Source: Pseudomonadota bacterium | GTDB taxonomy: Bacteria > Desulfobacterota > Desulfobulbia > Desulfobulbales > Desulfobulbaceae | NCBI GenBank assembly: GCA_009782165.1 | Contig: WQUH01000090.1 | Coordinates: forward strand, 1 to 6,138 | Direction: 5' to 3' | DNA length: 6,138 bases | In this document: positions 4,809-6,138 of the stretch, in pieces | Layout of the letters: each line of letters begins with the position of its first letter | How positions within the stretch are numbered: the stretch's first letter is position 1 | The notes under the pieces: generated by a model | What the model was told of the DNA's origin: nothing | The model's input: only the letters and a program-made list of their open reading frames with translations | Database searches by the model: none | Position numbers and translations under genes: made by a program

Positions 4809-5870
4809 ATGGAAACGATCCGGGAACAGCAGGAAGCGCGGGAGCGGTTGACGCTGTCGCCGCACGCCTGCCAGAGCGGCCGGTCGCGGGGCCGGATGAC
4901 CGCGGAGGCGCCCTGCCATCTGCGCACCGCCTTTCAGCGCGACCGGGACCGGATCATCCATTCCAAAACCTTTCGCCGGCTCAAGCACAAAACCCAGGTG
5001 TTCCTCGCCCCGGCCGGCGACCACTACCGCACCCGCCTGACCCACGTGCTGGAGGTGGCGCAGATCGCCCGCACCATGGCGGTCTGCCTGCGGCTCAACG
5101 AATACCTGACCGAGGCCATCGCCCTGGGCCACGACCTCGGCCACACCCCCTTCGGCCATGCCGGCGAGTACACCCTCAACCTGCTGCATCCCAAGGGGTT
5201 CAAGCATCACCACCAGAGCCTGCGCATCGTCGATTTTCTGGAAAACAGCGGCCAGGGGCTCAATCTCTCCTGGGAGGTCCGCAACGGCATCCTCAAGCAT
5301 TCCAAGGGATACGGCGCGATTCTCCCGGACGACACCACCGCGCTGGCCGCCACCCTGGAGGGGCAGTTGGTGCGGGTGGCGGATATCATGGCCTATGTCA
5401 ACCACGACATGGACGACGCCCTGCGCGGCGGCATGATCGCCAACGACGATCTGCCCGCGCATCTGCGGGCCGTGCTGGGCGACCGTTCCTCGCAGCGGAT
5501 CAACGCCATGGTCGGCGACCTGGTCGCCGCCACCCTGGAGCGCGACGACGGCCGGCTCCACCTGAGCGCCCGGATGAACGACACCATCAACGAACTGCGG
5601 TCCTTTCTCTACGACAACGTCTACCGCAACTACCGGGTGCACAGCGAGTTCGAGAAGGCGCAGCGGGTCATCCGCGACCTGTACGGCTATTTCCTGGAAC
5701 ACGAGTTCCCCGAGGACGGTCTCGGCGCCTGCTGCCGGCCGCGCCGGCCCGAAGAGGACGGGCAGCAGAACCACCGCCAGGTCTGCGACTTCATCGCCGG
5801 CATGACCGATCGCTATGCCCTGGCCCTGTACGAGCAGATCTTCATACCCAGACCCTGGAGCGTGCTGTAA
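4809..5870 (+). CDS. dgt: Deoxyguanosinetriphosphate triphosphohydrolase-like protein (HD domain)
   Basis: Members of this family remove triphosphate from dNTPs, classically dGTP to deoxyguanosine, in the cytoplasm and so affect dNTP pools. The 353-residue protein has the metal-binding HD signature: His79 (RTRLTHVLEVAQ), His108-Asp109 (ALGHDLGHTPFGH) and Asp192 (VRVADIMAYVNHD). The N-terminal block TAFQRDRDRIIHSKTFRRLKHKTQVF (split about residues 40-65) is highly characteristic of the dGTPase-like subfamily. It is shorter than E. coli Dgt (about 505 residues) and fits the shorter dGTPase-like type, whose nucleotide preference is often broader or unknown; the symbol dgt is therefore approximate. 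The start at 4809 gives the family-typical N-terminus (xxIREQxE). A longer open frame reaches back into prfB but is only a shadow. It begins 20 nt after prfB, so cotranscription is likely. Confidence 0.93.
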   Translation: METIREQQEARERLTLSPHACQSGRSRGRMTAEAPCHLRTAFQRDRDRIIHSKTFRRLKHKTQVFLAPAGDHYRTRLTHVLEVAQIARTMAVCLRLNEYLTEAIALGHDLGHTPFGHAGEYTLNLLHPKGFKHHHQSLRIVDFLENSGQGLNLSWEVRNGILKHSKGYGAILPDDTTALAATLEGQLVRVADIMAYVNHDMDDALRGGMIANDDLPAHLRAVLGDRSSQRINAMVGDLVAATLERDDGRLHLSARMNDTINELRSFLYDNVYRNYRVHSEFEKAQRVIRDLYGYFLEHEFPEDGLGACCRPRRPEEDGQQNHRQVCDFIAGMTDRYALALYEQIFIPRPWSVL

Positions 5871-5893
5871 CAGGCTGTTGCATATGGATCGTC

Positions 5894-6138
5894 ATGGCGG
5901 ATGAACACATCGTGCGTTGCGATTGGGCTAGGCGCGGCCCGTTGGAGCAAAGATACCACGACACCGAATGGGGCATCCCGGTCCACGATGACCGCAAGCT
6001 GTTCAAGATGCTGCTGCTGGAAGGCATGCAGGCCGGATTGAGCTGGTCAACCATCCTGGCGAAGATGGACACCCTGGACGCCGCGTTTGACGGCTTTGAT
6101 CCAGCCGTGATCTCCCGCTACGATGCGGTTAAAATTGA
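5894..6138 (+). CDS. tag: DNA-3-methyladenine glycosylase I, 5' part (3' end outside window)
   Basis: This base-excision repair enzyme removes 3-methyladenine from alkylated DNA. The 81 complete codons visible match the Tag N-terminus: RCDW (8-11), YHDTEWGIPVHDD (21-33), then LEGMQAGLSWSTIL (42-55). Cys9 and His22 correspond to zinc ligands Cys4 and His17 of E. coli Tag; Glu43 and Trp51 correspond to active-site Glu38 and Trp46, with a constant offset of five. Two further zinc ligands would lie beyond the window. ATG 5894 is the only sensible start: the ATG at 5884 is in another frame and reaches a stop after six codons. The SD is weak (GGAT at 5886-5889). The gene begins 23 nt after the dGTPase-like gene and may be read from the same transcript, although the two functions are linked only loosely through DNA and nucleotide maintenance. 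Confidence 0.93.
   Translation, partial: MADEHIVRCDWARRGPLEQRYHDTEWGIPVHDDRKLFKMLLLEGMQAGLSWSTILAKMDTLDAAFDGFDPAVISRYDAVKI

Noticed and set aside
4767..5774. 335-codon open frame on the minus strand opposite the dGTPase-like gene
   Set aside because: Same kind of antisense shadow; the HD-domain gene on the + strand explains the region.

Overview
The window is a high-GC bacterial chromosome segment with every gene on the + strand. It carries housekeeping genes interrupted by a small accessory cassette. The order is: 3' part of lnt (apolipoprotein N-acyltransferase), a three-gene cassette (small membrane protein, cobalamin-binding-domain radical SAM enzyme, small membrane protein), prfB (release factor 2, with its programmed +1 frameshift), a dGTPase-like HD-domain gene, and the 5' part of tag (3-methyladenine DNA glycosylase I). 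The lnt-prfB neighbourhood, the protein styles and the GC content suggest a Gram-negative of the deltaproteobacterial (Desulfobacterota/Desulfuromonadota) type. That assignment is inference from recalled gene order, not a database result.

Positions 1-1116 hold the end of lnt. Positions 1101-1211 and 3435-3545 are two direct copies of a 111-bp sequence, differing at only four positions by my alignment and with no gaps. The first copy includes the last codons and stop of lnt. The second lies just before prfB and still carries the same lnt-like tail (RRRP-stop). Between them is the cassette at about 1212-3434. Its base composition looks less GC-rich and its codon use less biased than lnt, prfB and the dGTPase gene. 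Its three genes are joined by two ATGA stop/start overlaps, so they look like one translationally coupled operon. A plausible promoter sits just inside the left repeat boundary. I see no integrase or transposase. The simplest reading is an acquired cassette between lnt and prfB, flanked by a duplication of the lnt 3' end and intergenic DNA. Recombination between the repeats would remove 2,334 bp and restore an uninterrupted lnt-prfB arrangement.

The prfB leader is notable. A sigma70-like promoter straddles the right edge of repeat copy B. It is followed by a hairpin with a long T-rich tract ending only 17 nt before the prfB start codon, which looks like an intrinsic terminator or attenuator inside the leader. 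The prfB coding sequence has a canonical RF2 autoregulatory frameshift site (AAGGAG, then CTT TGA C), so RF2 may be controlled at two levels. The dGTPase-like gene follows prfB after 20 nt and tag follows that gene after 23 nt, so prfB, the dGTPase gene and tag may form one transcription unit.

The cassette is the most novel part. The radical SAM enzyme has a complete CxxxCxxC cluster motif and an N-terminal cobalamin-type domain, but no recognised substrate. Its coupling to two small multi-pass membrane proteins suggests, without proving, a membrane-associated or lipid-like substrate.
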